NCBI GenBank assembly: GCA_022496185.1
Contig: WTXG01000078.1
Coordinates: 93,496 to 157,495, forward strand
Direction of reading: 5' to 3'
Source: Multifurca ochricompacta
Lineage: Eukaryota; Basidiomycota; Agaricomycetes; Russulales; Russulaceae
DNA: 64,000 bases
A program made the position numbers and the translations under genes. Below the pieces are notes generated by a model that searched no databases, was not told the DNA's origin, and saw nothing but the letters and a program-made list of their open reading frames with translations. Shown here piece after piece: positions 45,695 to 57,591 of the stretch (positions are counted from its first letter, which is position 1; every line of letters begins with the position of its first letter).

Positions 45695-48600
45695 TCATAT
45701 TCTGCCTGGCTCTTTATCTGCCTCTGGATGGCATCTATAGAAGTCTTTGATGAGTTTGGGCACAAAGATGTCTGCAGCAGGTTCCCACGAGCTGTCAACG
45801 TCAGGGAATCCCTTCCATTTGATCAGATAATGGAGCTTCTGATTGTGCCCTTGACCCTTCCATTTCACGTCAGCAATGCATTCTACCTCCCATTCTGGCT
45901 CTCCATTGACTAGATCAGGAGGAGGTCTGGGGAAGTTCTGTCCATGAATGGGAGTCTCTTTGTACAGCATTAGAAGACCAGCGTGGAAAACGGGGTGTAT
46001 CTTCCAGGTGGCGGGTAATGTGAGCTTGTACGTGATGTCTGAGAGCTTCTGTTCAATTGAAAAGGGGCCATGGTGTCTAGGAGCTAATTTCGCTGTTGGG
46101 TGTGACATGTGGATGTTGCGCCCCTCTAACCAGACTTGATCTCCAACCTGATAGGGCATAAACTTAGTGGGCTTCTCAGCCAGGGTCCTTTGCACCTTCT
46201 GGAGGTTTCTATTGGCTGATTCCCATATCTCCTCCCATTGGCTGATATGCTGTGTTACAGATGGTACATTTGTAGGTTTGTCCGTCCATGTGGTGTGAGG
46301 GTCCCATCCCATAATAAGGGAGAAGGGGGTGGTTTTTGTCATTCCATTTGGCCAACTGTTATGTGCAAATTCAGCCATCACCAGCCATTCTGCCCAGTCA
46401 TCTTGTCATTCATTACACCAGAATCGAAGGTACTGTTCCAACCATTGATTCGTACACTCCGATTGACCATCCATCTGAGGGTGATATGCTGTGGAAATGT
46501 TTTGTTGGATGTCAAGACGTTTGCAAAGGGCTCGAGCAAACATGGATGCGAATCATGGGTCTCGGTCAGAGATAATCTTTTGGGGAAGTCCATAGTGCCA
46601 ATAGACATGATTCAGGTAAAGTTTAGCAACTCCTTCTGCTGATATTGTCTCGTTGCAAGGGATGAAGAGTGCAGCTTTCGAATAATCGTGGTCCATGATG
46701 GTGAGTATCGAATCGTATCCCTGTGACTGTGGCAGTTTGATGATAAAGTCCATGGCAATCATTTGGAACGGAGCTGTTGCGATTGGTGTGATAGGTGAGG
46801 GTGCTGGTGGTTTTGGGTGTGTGGTTACTTTATTTGCCTGGCATTCAGCACATCCTTTGACATATGCTTCAACATCCTTTTTCATGTTTGGCCACCAGTA
46901 GTCTCATTTGGCAAGGGCATAGGTATTTGCGATCCCAGGATGTCCTGCTGAGGGAAGGTCATGGTGAAAATGGATCACCCCCCTCTTAATGTTGTCACCA
47001 CCGGTGACAACCAATCGATCACCATCTTTCCACCAGAGGCCATTTTTCAGTTTTATGTTATGTGGCTCTGCCCAAGATTTACACAGTTCCTGATTCATAT
47101 TCTGTGTCACTTGGGCCCATAGATCCATGTCATGGAGGCTGATGACAGCGGTCTTTGCAAAAATGTCTTCTGGTAAGACGACGATATTGTCATTGTCATT
47201 TTCTCCTTCGTCCCTGCCAGTTGGTCTGGACAAGGCATCAGCTCATGCATTATGGGCCCCAGGTAGGTGCTTGAGCATAAAGTTGTACTCTTCAAGCTCC
47301 AACACTTCGCGTGCTACTTGTCGACTAATTTTATGAGGTTCTTGCCAGTAAAGAAGGTTGGAGTGGTCCATATAGATGATGGTTCTGTGTGGGGATCCAG
47401 CCAGATATGGTTGCCAGTGTCGTAAGGCTTTTAAAATAGCTAGTAATTCCCTGTCCCAAATATCGTAATTTCTTTCTGCCAATGAGAACATTTCTGAGTA
47501 GAATGCAACTGGATGAAGGATCCCTCCAGTATCTCTCTGTGACAAGACCGCCCTGTTGGCATACATGGAGGCGTCAACTTCTAGTTTGAAGGGTTTTGCT
47601 AGGTTGGGTTGTATAAGAACTGGTTCGGAACTGATAATCGCTTTTATCTGGTCAAATGCCCTCTGCTGTGGTTCATCCCAGTGCCATGGTGTATCCTTCT
47701 TCAAGAGATCATTAAGTGGTTGGGCAATGGCCGAAAATCCTTTGACGAAGTGTCGGTAGAAATTACAGAAGCCGATGAATGATCTGACATCCTTGGTACA
47801 CTGAGGGATGGACCAGTCTTGAATGCCTTGTACTTTTACAGGGTCCATGCGTACTTGCCCCCCTTCTAGGATGACACCTAGATATTTGACAGTTTTTTGT
47901 TCGAAGGAGCATTTGGTGGGTTTCAAATAAAGGTTGTGTGCCACTAGGATTTTCAGTACTTCATGAACTCGGGTTTGGTGATGATGGATGTCATCTTTTG
48001 TGGCCACTAGGATATTGTCCATGTAGACAACTACTTCTTTGGTAAGGATCAGATCTCGAAAAATGTGGTTCATCATGGACTGGAAGGTTGCTGGTGAATT
48101 TGTCAGTCCAAAGAACATAACATTGGGTTTGAAAAGTCCCTGATTGGTCTTAAAAGTGGCTTTGGGTTGGTCACCTTCTCGAATACGGATGTTATTGTAA
48201 CCCCAGCAAACATCCATCTTTGAGAACAGGGCTTTGTCATGCATCTTATCAATAATTTCTGAGATCAGAGGAAGTGGGTAGTTGTTTTTCACTGTAAGTT
48301 CATTAATCCATCTGTAGTCCTGTACTGGTTGCAGTTTCCCGTCCTTCTTTTTAATAAAAAAGAAGGGTGAAGCATAGGGCGAATTGGAGGGTTGTATATA
48401 TCCCTTTGCCAGGTGTTCCTCCAGGAAGGTGGAGAGCACCTCCTTCTCTGGTTGAGACAGCAGGTAGATCTTACAGTCCACTGACTGTGGGGCATCTGGA
48501 ATGAAATCAATAGCATGATCCCAGGGTTGAGAGGGAGGGAAGTGTTGTGATTCCTCCTCTGAGAAGACCTTCCAATGTTGGTGGTATTCCACAGGGACTG

Positions 48601-49219
48601 CTTCTTCAAACGTCTTTTCTGGGTTCTTTTGCACCTCTGCCTGGGCCAATTCCGATGCCTTTGTAACATAGCAATACACCTGATCGACAGGTTCCACGTC
48701 ACTCCAGGTGATGGCCGATCCCATGATGATAGCATGGGTGAGAGGGTGTCGCACAGCATAGTTGTATCCCAAAGACGTGATAAGGACCAGGTAAAAATCT
48801 TTGTCCATTGTTGCTTCTGCCCAGTTGATCTTGGGCTCAAATGCCGCTAACCATGGGTACCCCAAAACCATGTCTTCGTCTCCTAAATCTGTAATGAGGA
48901 AACAGAGTTGCTTGGTCCGCTCCCCAACCTGTACTTCCAAATCACAACAATGTGTGATCTTCCTGGCTTTGTTAGCCGTCCCATCTATGTTCCAAATGTT
49001 CTTCTCTTGGGGGAGTAATTGTGTCCCCAATCCCAGCGCTCTCTGGAGTCTCTGGCTGATGAAGTTATCTGTTGCTCCAGAGTCAATCAATATCCATCTG
49101 TCAGCTGTCTTCTGTTTGGTTTCAAAGTGTACTGGTATTTTTAAAGACTTGAAATGACTAGTGTACACAGAAGTTACATGGAGTGCTCTTGCCCAGGCTG
49201 ATGGGGTCAAGCCGATCAA
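45695..49219 (-). pseudogene. pol: Gypsy element 1 pol: protease, RT, RNase H, integrase, chromodomain
   Basis: A long frame (47243-49219) has the protease motif LIDSGATDNF, reverse transcriptase with VVYMDNILVATKDD, and RNase H (KLEVDASMYANRAV). In the RT box the second catalytic Asp is Asn (AAT, 48014-48016), whereas element 2 keeps YMDD. Stops follow at 47243-47245 (AHNA*ADALS), 46904-46906 (ALAK*DYWW), 46553-46555 (DP*FAS) and 46406-46408 (CNE*QDDW). Between them lie the integrase HHCC region (HFHHDLPSAGHPG ... CAECQANK), the catalytic core (AMDFIIKLPQSQG) and a C-terminal chromodomain (HYLIKWKGFPDVDSSWEPA). The gene cannot make an active product. The start overlaps the end of gag. Confidence 0.85.
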
Positions 49220-49782
49220 AAATCCTTTTGTTCAAAGGCCTTATCGACGAGCAGGGCACATACTGCCTCGTCCTCATTCATCATGTGCTCCCATATGGCT
49301 GCTGCCTTCTGTTCTTTGGTCTTTGGGGCAGTTGCTGGATTTTCTTTGACTGGGGTGGGTAGGTTTTGTGCAGGTGGTGTCGTGGTAGTAGTGGCCACCA
49401 TTGCCTTGGCAGCATGGACTGTCTTCTTTGGGCAGAATCGCAACATATGCCCTTGTGCTCAGCAGTGGAAGCAGCACCCTTCCTTCATGAGGCTTCTCTT
49501 TTCATTGTCAGTGAGAGCTGCACGGGCTTTGGTGCGATCTGCCAACATGTCCATGGCATTGGGGTCTTGGGAGGGAGTAGGTTTTACTCCAAATGCCGCC
49601 TTCCATTGGTCACGAGTTTTACCCTTCTTGGTATCCACTCCAAAGCGTGTTTGGAAGTCTAAGTAGTCCTGCTGCTGTCTTCTGGCAGCATTTGTCCACT
49701 GGCTCCATGACTCAGGGTGATGGAACTGAATGATGTTCTTTACCAGGGGGTTGGGAAGTCCCTGGGAGAAGAGGTCAAGCAT
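49216..49782 (-). pseudogene. gag: Gypsy element 1 gag fragment with CCHC knuckle
   Basis: It reads LDLFSQGLPNPLVKNIIQF, then QTRFGVDTKKGKTRDQWK, then the nucleocapsid knuckle CFHC*AQGHMLRFC with a TGA inside it. It ends MNEDEAVCALLVDKAFEQKDF. The N-terminal capsid part present in element 2 (55660-56525) is missing. Confidence 0.75.
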
Positions 49783-49790
49783 TGCCTCTT

Positions 49791-50369
49791 TGTTACGTCC
49801 GGTGTGAGACGTTCCGCACGACTTGTGCGACGGCTTCGTCGTGTATTCAGATAAGAGGCCAATAGGACCTCTTGGAGTTTCTGGTGAAAGAGTCTAAGTC
49901 AAAGGGGCCGTTCCCTGATGACGAAGTTGAGTGGAAAGTGCCAAAAGCACTGAGACAATCGAGTCAAGGAGTTTCAAGGGAAGTCCAGAAGACAACACCG
50001 ATGTATTCAATAAGTCGAGTCTGAAGTCTACAATGTAGTTACAGTGGACTTATATACGTATCGAATGGCGTCTATAGATAAGATATCGGAGTCAAAGTGG
50101 GCCCAAATATATGGAAGCGGATGGCGTAAAGTCGAGCTTCTGATAGGGAATTAAGTAAGTGTCCGGTCATAACGATAAGGATAAGAGATAGAGATAAGAG
50201 TCCAAACATAAGTACAGTGGCACAAACAAAGGCAAATACGGTCACGGGGAAGGGAGCAGGGCATGTGAAGGTCCCACGACGGAGACGTGATCTGATAGTG
50301 TAAGGTAGGTGGCAAGGAGGGGTCATCGTTAGGTAAGAAGAAGAAATGGAAGAGACGGGGTTCGTAACA
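49791..50369 (-). repeat. 3' LTR of Gypsy element 2
   Basis: 579 bp, TGTTACGTCCGG...GTTCGTAACA. It is shared at its left edge with truncated element 1. Confidence 0.9.
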
Positions 50370-50400
50370 TCACCCCCTCTTCTGGTTCTAGCAGACCCGG

Positions 50401-51734
50401 CTAGAAACGACTCGTACCGTCATCATCTTGTACCAACTCCAAGTAATCGTCAGCTACATTACAATCATTCCATTGTATAATTCTCCTTGTCGTCGTCTTG
50501 GGGCATTGGTGAGTACGGAGGAACCCATAGGGGCCGCGTCGACCGCACATGCGACATAGATCATGGACGGGGCAGTCCAGCTCTCGATGTCCTGCATTAT
50601 GACGCAGGCACTTGCCACACCATGCGGAGGGGTTGTTGATCGTCGGGGCGACTCCTAGTCGACGGAAAATGCAGAATCTGCTCCAGTGCTGGTTGCTACG
50701 ACAATGCCGACACCATTTGCGATTGAGGGGACAGTTCCAGCTGATGTGATACTTGCTATCACAACGCCAACAGGTCTCGCCTCGAGGGTTTTCATGCATG
50801 CGCGGCATCTCAAACCGATTCGGCAGTAACACGGGAGCAGCCCCCAATGATCGTGGGGGCAGGGGCCGGGCATATGTGTCGGCGTACCTTTCTGCAATTG
50901 TCTGATAAGCATCCCCCTTTTCCAACCTCTTTCGAATCTCTACCAACTCCTGCTCGATCTGGAACATCCCATTGGTAAGCCGGGCCATCATCTTCGCGTG
51001 TTCTTTATATGTCGGTTGAGTGTATTGCGCAAGGTCAGGTTCTTCCGCAGTCTCATTACCTCGGCTTTGAGACGCGGAAGTCGCATGTCACTCAGCACCT
51101 CGTCGATGGCGAAAGCCCGCGAATCTTCAGCAGCCAGGTGCCCCAGCTGCTCGTCGGTCAGGGTGTGGTGTAGGCGACCGGTGTACCTTTCCTCCAGATA
51201 TACCGGAGCTCCATAAACAGGGCCGTCCTTCTTCATACATCCGGCCACATCCATTCCTCCGTTGGTGTAGAAAATGTATTGGCGATCGCGACTGTCCCGT
51301 CGCCATGGTGATCTCCAACGGGTAGTACGTGGAGGAGTTCGGGTTTTGACGAAGAAGGGAAACTCGGGGACCTCGTCCTCCGACTCCATACCTATCAGGT
51401 CATTTGGGTGCGGCTCTTCACAGTGTTTAAAGTCGTCGTCGGGGTTGGGAGACTGGTTCTTGACTCGGGCTTCGGCGGCCTCGTAGTCGATGGGTGAGGA
51501 GGGACGTGTGGAAGGGTGTGCGGAAGGGAAGTTCTCGACAACTACTGTGGTGGCGGCGAAAGCGTCAATGGCGGCGTTGGCAGCGATGAAAGACATGATA
51601 GATTCGATGGTTGTAGGACGTTGCTGTGGGAGCATGTACTGGGGAAATCGATGGGGGTCTGGGGCAGTTCTTTTAAGCGTTCTTGGGCGCTTCTGGATGT
51701 CGGATATGGAACTCTGAGATAAGGTCCGGGGCAA
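50401..51734 (-). CDS. Extra orf3 of Gypsy element 2: coiled coil plus four zinc-knuckle-like motifs
   Basis: Lies between the chromodomain end of pol and the polypurine tract, a place where most Gypsy elements have no gene. N-terminal half (50988-51734): an acidic low-complexity part, YIFYTNGGMDVAGCMKKDGP, GAPVYLEERYTGRLHHTL and a Leu/Arg-rich helix (LKAEVMRLRKNLTLRN). C-terminal half (50401-50991): FQIEQELVEIRKRLEKG, then Cys/His motifs CWRCDSKYHISWNC, CRHCRSNQHWSRFC, CGKCLRHNAGHRELDC and CRMCGRRGPYG...HQC, ending ELVQDDDGTSRF. The halves overlap in different frames at 50988-50991. Element 1 reads continuously here apart from substitution stops, so a one-base loss is likely and the ancestor was one protein. 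It could bind nucleic acid like a second nucleocapsid; the function is unknown. Confidence 0.7.
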
Positions 51735-54700
51735 AGATATCCCCGGCTGGTTCCCACGAATTGTCGGAGTCTGGGAATCCCTTCCACTTGATCAGGTAGT
51801 ACAATTTGCGCCCTCGGCCTTGTCGCTTGGAGTCCAGAACTCGTTCCACTTCCCACTCCTCTTCACCGTCGATAAGGTCAGGTGGAGGTCTCGGGAAGTT
51901 CTCTCCATGCATGGAGGTTTCCTTGTAAGGGGTTAGAAGCTTGGCATGGAAGACTGGGTGGATCTTCCATTTCGGCGGCAATTTCAATTCATATGATACG
52001 TCTGACAGCTTCCTTGTGATCTGGAAGGGTCCGTGACGTCGGGGCGCTAGTTTGGCCGAGGGGTGTGATGTGTGAATGTTCCTGCCTTCGAGCCATACCC
52101 AGTCATTGGTCCGATAAGGTGTGAATGTGCTTGGCTGTGCTGTCAGGAGTTGTTGCGCCTTCACTAGATTCTCATTGGCGATTGTCGCAGTTCTTCCCAT
52201 TGGCTTATCCGTTCGGTTGCCGACGGGACATTGGTGGGCTTATCCGTCCATGTGGTGCGTGGGGTCCAGCCCATGATAAGGGAAAAAGGGGTGGCTTTTG
52301 TCGTGCCATTGGGCCATGAGTTGTGGGCAAACTCCGCGGTTGATAGCCATTCTGCCCAGTCATCTTGCCTGCTGTTGCACCAGAATCGGAGGTACTGTTC
52401 TAGCCATTGGTTCGTCGTTCAGACTGTCCGTCCGTTTGGGGTGGTATGCTGTAGAGATGTTCTGCACGATGTCCAATGTTTTGCACAGGGCCTTTGCAAA
52501 CGCTGATGTGAAGCGGGTATCCCTGTCAGAGATGATCTTTTGGGGAGTCCGTAGTGACGGTATACGTGGTCCAGGTACAGTTTTGCCACTCCTTCGGCTG
52601 TGATGGTTTCGTTACAGGGGATAAAGAGGGCCGCTTTGGAGCAATCATGATCTGTGATTGTGAGGATGGTGTCGAAGCCTTGTGATTTGGGTAGCTTGAC
52701 AATGAAGTCCATGGCAATGGTCTGGAACGGAGTTGACGCAGTGGGAGTGATGGGGTACAATGGTGGGACTTTCGGGTGCGTGTTCACCTTGTTTGCTTGA
52801 CATGCCGCGCATCCTTGTACGTAGCTTTCAATGTCCTTTTTCATATTGGGCCACCAGTAGTCTCGTTTGGCCAAGGCGTAAGTGTTGGCGATGCCAGGAT
52901 GGCCAGCGGAGGGGAGGTCGTGATGAAAATGGATCACCCCCCTCTTAATGTTGTCGCCACCGGTGACAACGAGTCGATCTCCGTCCTTCCACCAAAGACC
53001 GTCAATTTTCTTTAAATTGTGAGCGTCAGCCCATGAAAGGCACAGGTCTTGGTTCATGTTTTGGGAGATCTGTGCCCACAGGTCCATGTCGTGGAGACTG
53101 ACCACCGCTGTCCTTGCAAAGACTTCTTCCGGGAGGACAGTGATATCATTGTTGTCGTCCTCTCCTGTATGCATATCTGGCCTTCGTGACAGTGCATCCG
53201 CTCTAGCATTCTGGCTCCCTGTGATGTGTTTCAACGTGAAGTTATATTCTTCTAACTCCAAGACCTCTCATGCCACGCGTCGACTAATTTTGTGGGGTTC
53301 CTTCCAATATAACAGATTGGAATGGTCAGTGTGGATGATAGTCTTGTGCGGGGTTCCTGCTAGGTAGGGTCGCCAGTGTCGCAATGCCTTAACTATGGCT
53401 AAGAGCTCCCTATCCCAGATATCATAGTTCCTTTCGGCTGGGGAGAAGGTTTCGGAGTAGTATGCCACTGGGTGAAGTACTTGTGCGGCATCCCTTTGAT
53501 ATAATACTGCTCCGTTTGCAAAGTGAGAGGCATCCACCTCTAGTTCAAAGGGGCGGCTCAGATCCGGCTGAATGAGTACTGGTTCTGACCCGACAAGGTC
53601 TCTAATCTGTTCGAATGCCTGCTGCTGTGCCGTTCCCCAATACCATGGTACGTCCTTTTTCAGTAGGTCGTTCAATGGTTGCGCTATGCCTGAAAATCCT
53701 TTGACGAATCGTCGGTAGAAGTTGCAAAATCCAATGAATGACCGGACATCTTTGACACAGGTTGGCACCGGCCATTCTCAGATTCCTTGTACCTTAATGG
53801 GGTCCATACGCACTCGTCCTCCTTCCAGAATGACCCCCAGGTACTCGACACTCCGCTGCTCAAAGGAACACTTGGCGGGCTTGAGATACAGGTCATGTTC
53901 TTGTAGTATGTCCAGCACCTGGTGCACTCGGTCTCGATGGTGGCCCAGATTGTCTGAGGTGGCAACCAGAATGTCGTCCATGTAGACCACTACTTCTCCT
54001 GTGAGAATAAGATCGCGGAAGATGTGGTTCATCATAGACTGAAATGTCGCCAGCGAGTTCGTAAGACCAAAGAACATGACATTGGGTTCGAACAACCCTT
54101 GGTTTGTCTTGAACGCTGCTTTGCACTGATCACCCTCCTTGATCCTGACATTATTGTAGCCCCATCGCACGTCCATTTTTGAGAAGAGAGATTTATCCCT
54201 CATGGTGTCGATGAGCTCGGAGATGAGCGGCAGGGGATAGGCATTTTTCACAGTGTATGCATTGATCCGCCGATAATCCTGAACCGGTCGCAGCTTGCCA
54301 TCCTTCTTCTTGATGAAGAAGAAGGGCGAGGCGTACTGCGATTTGGATGGGCGGATGTAACCTTTGGCCAAGTGTTCTTCAAGGAATTCTGTTAACGCTA
54401 CCTGCTCCGACTGGGACAGTGGGTAGATTTTACAGTCGATGGCGGTTGGTGTATCCGGGAGTAGGTCTATGGCGTGGTCCCATGGTCTGGAGGGTGGAAA
54501 CGTTGGACTCTTCCTCGGAAAATACCCTCCAATGCGATGGTAGACGCTTGGCACTATATCGCTGTATGTCTTTTCGGTCTGCCCCTGCACTGCCTTTTGA
54601 GCTAATTCCGATGCCTTGGTGACATAGCAATAGCCTGGGTCCTCTTCTTCCTATGCCCGGTGGCTCTGATTATCGGGTGTCTAACTGCGTAATCGTAGCC

Positions 54701-55043
54701 CATTGATGTGATAGTGGGGTATGATTCTTTATCCATGTGCATCGCCCAATTGATCTTGGGTTCGAAGCAGCGAGCCACGGGTATCCAGAATGAGGTCTTC
54801 GTCTCCTAGATCCGTGATTAAGAAGCGAATGTTTTTTGTGCTTCCCAACCTGGACCTCAGATCCGTGTAATGAGTGATCTTTCCCGCACGATTGGCCGTT
54901 CCATCAATATTCCAAATGTTCTTTTCCTGGGGAAGTGCCAGCCGTCCCAAACCCATTGTTTTAAGTAGTCGTGGGTGAATAAAATTATCGTGGCTCCTGA
55001 GTCCACTAAATATCTCGATCGGCCGTCCTCTGTGTAGTTTCAA
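51673..55043 (-). pseudogene. pol: Gypsy element 2 pol: protease, RT, RNase H, integrase, chromodomain, with frame breaks
   Basis: Pieces in order: protease (VDSGAT near 55010, then a frame change); RT (53778-54590, with intact [14 protein letters not shown] and [18 protein letters not shown] finger region); RNase H (53268-53768, FELEVDASHFANGA, YSETFSPAERNYDIWDREL); integrase (52419-53261, zinc HFHHDLPSAGHPG...CAACQANK, core AMDFIVKLPKSQG, DHDCSKAALFIPC); C-terminal part with chromodomain (51673-52200, YYLIKWKGFPDSDNSWEPAG). Breaks: a stop near 53270 and 53778, and a one-base loss at the segment reading GGACTCCCCAAAAG (about 52550), where element 1 has one more base. More one-base losses lie just downstream. 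Catalytic residues are otherwise kept, so the copy was recently active if the indels are sequencing errors. Confidence 0.8.
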
Positions 55044-55202
55044 AATGGACTGGTATTTTCAATGATTTGAATCGACTAGCATACACAGAGGTAACATGGA
55101 GTGCTCGCGCCCAGGCCGATGGGTTTGAGCCTAACAAAAATCCTTCTTTGCAAACGCCTTTCTACTAGTATGGCGCGCACTTCCTCACTTTCCTTCATCA
55201 TG

Positions 55203-56525
55203 TTAGCCCATATTCCTGAGCCTTTTCTTCTTTCGACCGCTTGTCACGGGGGGGTTGTTCTGAAGGGATGTTCTGTCACCGTGGGCAGCGCTCGTGCTCC
55301 CTTCTTGGGCAGTCCGAGACATATGTCCCAATGCTCTGCAACGGAAGCAGCGTCCTTCTTTCATGAGTGTCTGCGCTCGTCTTCCGTAAGTGCCCGGCTC
55401 GGGCTCGATCTGCGGAGGTGTCCATAGCGTTTGGGTCCCGCTGGGTGTGCTGGACAGGCTTGACTCCGAAGGCGGCCTTCCACTGATCTCTGGTCTTTCC
55501 CTTCTTGGTATCGACTCCAAATCGCGTTTGGAAGTCCAAGTAGTCTTGTTGTTGCCGTCGGCGGCATCGACCCAGGTGTCCCAATCATGGGGGTGATGGA
55601 ACTGTATGATGTTTTTAACCAGGGGTTGGGATCCCTGGGAGAAGAGGTCCAACGTGGCCTCCTCGTCTGTGTCATAGCCAGCTCTTGGCCAGACTTCTGA
55701 ACTTGGCTACGTATGCGTCAAGTTCTCCTTTCTCCATCCTGAGGGACTTTAGTTCCGTGCGGCCTTCTGTTTGGCCTGCCCGTCGGTGAAGGCATCCTTA
55801 AACCTTTCGGCGATGGTCTCCCAAAGACCTTCACTTGTAGTCGCGCCCACCCTCAACCTGCTCGTTCAGCCATTCTAATTGCTCCATGTCCAGTCATCCA
55901 CTGCATCCCCTCGGATCAGGGACAGAAACAGATTGGCCCTTTGGAATGGGTTAACAATCTGTGGGACATCATGATTGAAGTTCTTGAATGTCGTGAACTC
56001 CAACATGAATTTCTTGCTCTGCGAGCGATCCCCAGTGAATGTTTGGGGTAAAACTCCAGACAGACGTCCGAGGGGGGAGGGATGTTGGTGGTGGTGCCAC
56101 AGGGGCTGGCGGGGCAGGGTCGGGAGTTGGGCGGCAATTGTCGACATATTTTTGGAATGGGGTTACTGTGTTGGCGGATTGTATCGATATCTGTGGAGTT
56201 GTCAAAGCAGGGGCTCTGATCGTGACAACTTCGGGTGCAACCGGAACGTAGTCCTTGCTAATGCCGGTGCTTCTTCTTCACTGGGTTCTTCTACGTACTC
56301 CTCTGGTTCGGAGTCCGTGACAATGGCCGGAGGGTTTTCTCTCCACGGGCCTAGTCCAAATTCGGGTGGGGCAGGTCTGGTGTGACCCAAGAGTTTCGAC
56401 TGTCCGAGTATCGGATACAATACCAAACTCTTTTCTCGTCGTCGTATTCTACGGTTGGTATCTTCCGTCGTGATAGACGTAGTATCCAAACTCGGTTTCA
56501 AAGTCTTTCCAGGCGGCAGAGCCAA
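55203..56525 (-). pseudogene. gag: Gypsy element 2 gag, broken by frame shifts
   Basis: It starts MALPPGKTLKPSLDTTSITT (56525), followed by a Pro-rich stretch (QLPTLPRQPLWHHHQHPSPL) and the capsid segment (DRSQSKKFMLEFTTFKNFNH, RANLFLSLIRGDAVDDW, about 55875-56147). Next come DLFSQGSQPLVKNIIQFHHP (55652) and QTRFGVDTKKGKTRDQWKAA, then the knuckle region CFRCRALGHMSR. The frames change several times between these blocks. Confidence 0.7.
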
Positions 56526-56626
56526 GTACTTGCTGTGAAAGATTATTCTCGTCTCTGCGCTCGATGAGTTCTTCGCGGAAGAGGGTCTGACTGCGGCTGG
56601 AAGCCACTGTGAGAGACTCGACTTGA

Positions 56627-57198
56627 TGTTACGTCCGGTGTGAGACGTTCTGCACGACTTGTGCGACAGCTTCGTCGTGTATTCAGATAAGAGGCCAATA
56701 GGACCTCTTGGAGTTTGGTGAAGAGTCTAAGTCAAAGGGGCCGTTCCCTAGTGACGAAGTTGAGGAAAGTGCCGAAAGCACTGAGAATCGAGTCAAAGGG
56801 TTCAAAGGAGAGTCCAGAAGACAAACACCGATGTATTCAATAAGTCGAGTCTGAGGTCTACAATGTAGTTACAGGACTTATATACGTAATCGATGGGCGT
56901 CTATAGATAAGATATCGGAGTCAAAGTGGGCCCAAATATATGGAAGCGGACGGCGTAAAGTCGAGCTTCTGATAGGGAATTAGTAAGTGTCCGGTCGTAA
57001 CGATAAGAGATAAAGTAAGAGATAAGGTCCAAACATAAGTACAGTGGTATAAACAAAGGCAAATGCGGTCACGGGGAAGGGAGCAAGGCATGTGAAGGAT
57101 CCCACGATGGAGACGTGATCTGATAGTGTAAGGTAGGTGGCAAGGAGGGGTCATTGTTAGGTAAGAAGAAGAAAGTCGGAAGAGACGGGTTCGTAACA
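56627..57198 (-). repeat. 5' LTR of Gypsy element 2
   Basis: 572 bp in direct orientation with 49791-50369. The differences I see are mostly single-base gaps and a few transitions. Confidence 0.9.
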
Positions 57199-57339
57199 TG
57201 TGGGGACTTATGGGCTGTAGGGGCCCGCAGCGAGAGGACGAAAAACTTGGTATATGGTACAATCTAACTAACAAAAATCACCCCAAAGCGAGCAAGGCTC
57301 AAGCTTGATGGTGGTGGTTTGGGGTGACGGAGAGGGTAT

Positions 57340-57591
57340 GAAGCTGAGTAAAAGAATGGACAGGCAGGCGGCCCGGAATGTGCACGATCTATGTACTGAT
57401 AAGGGAGATATTCGTCGAATGCTCGCACCTTGCATTAATGACTTTGTGTATAGTATGGTGGTTTTATAAACTAAGATCGAATAAAGGTCAGAAGTTTTCT
57501 AAATTCAGGGCTTCGCAAATGAAAGAGAGGAGTGTAACCAAGAGTGGCGACAGCTAACGGTTTCATGCTCAACGCCTGAGCCATCCTTACA
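57340..57591. repeat. Dispersed LTR-like repeat, copy C (diverged)
   Basis: Shares with copies A and B the blocks aagaatggacaggca/ggcccggaatg, tgaaagagagga and the end ggtttcatgctcaacgcctgagccatccttaca. The left part differs; the element may extend left to about 57199. Confidence 0.6.

Larger units (their letters stand above)
42750..49790 (-). mobile_element. Old, truncated chromovirus-type Ty3/Gypsy element (element 1)
   Basis: Minus orientation: gag fragment (49216-49782), pol (45695-49219) and an extra orf3 (43958-45650), then a polypurine tract (ggacttagagagggggtaa in the minus strand, about 43927-43945) and the 3' LTR (42750-43926). The 5' end is gone: gag abuts the LTR of element 2 at 49791, and about 0.9 kb of gag plus 5' leader seen in element 2 is missing. 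It carries in-frame stops and is poor in CpG compared with element 2. Confidence 0.85.
49791..57198 (-). mobile_element. Full-length chromovirus-type Ty3/Gypsy retrotransposon (element 2), 7.4 kb
   Basis: It has two near-identical LTRs (49791-50369 and 56627-57198) in direct orientation, with gag, pol and an additional orf3 on the minus strand. A polypurine tract (agaagagggggtga, minus strand, about 50370-50384) adjoins the 3' LTR. The flanking five bases (ctctt / tgtgg) do not match, so the original target-site duplication is lost or one LTR came from another element. LTR similarity and high CpG content point to a younger copy than element 1. Confidence 0.9.

Noticed and set aside
46406..47245. 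TGA codons in Gypsy element 1 as programmed readthrough
   Set aside because: They fall inside conserved domains, differ from the sister copy and accompany loss of a catalytic Asp, so mutation is the better reading.
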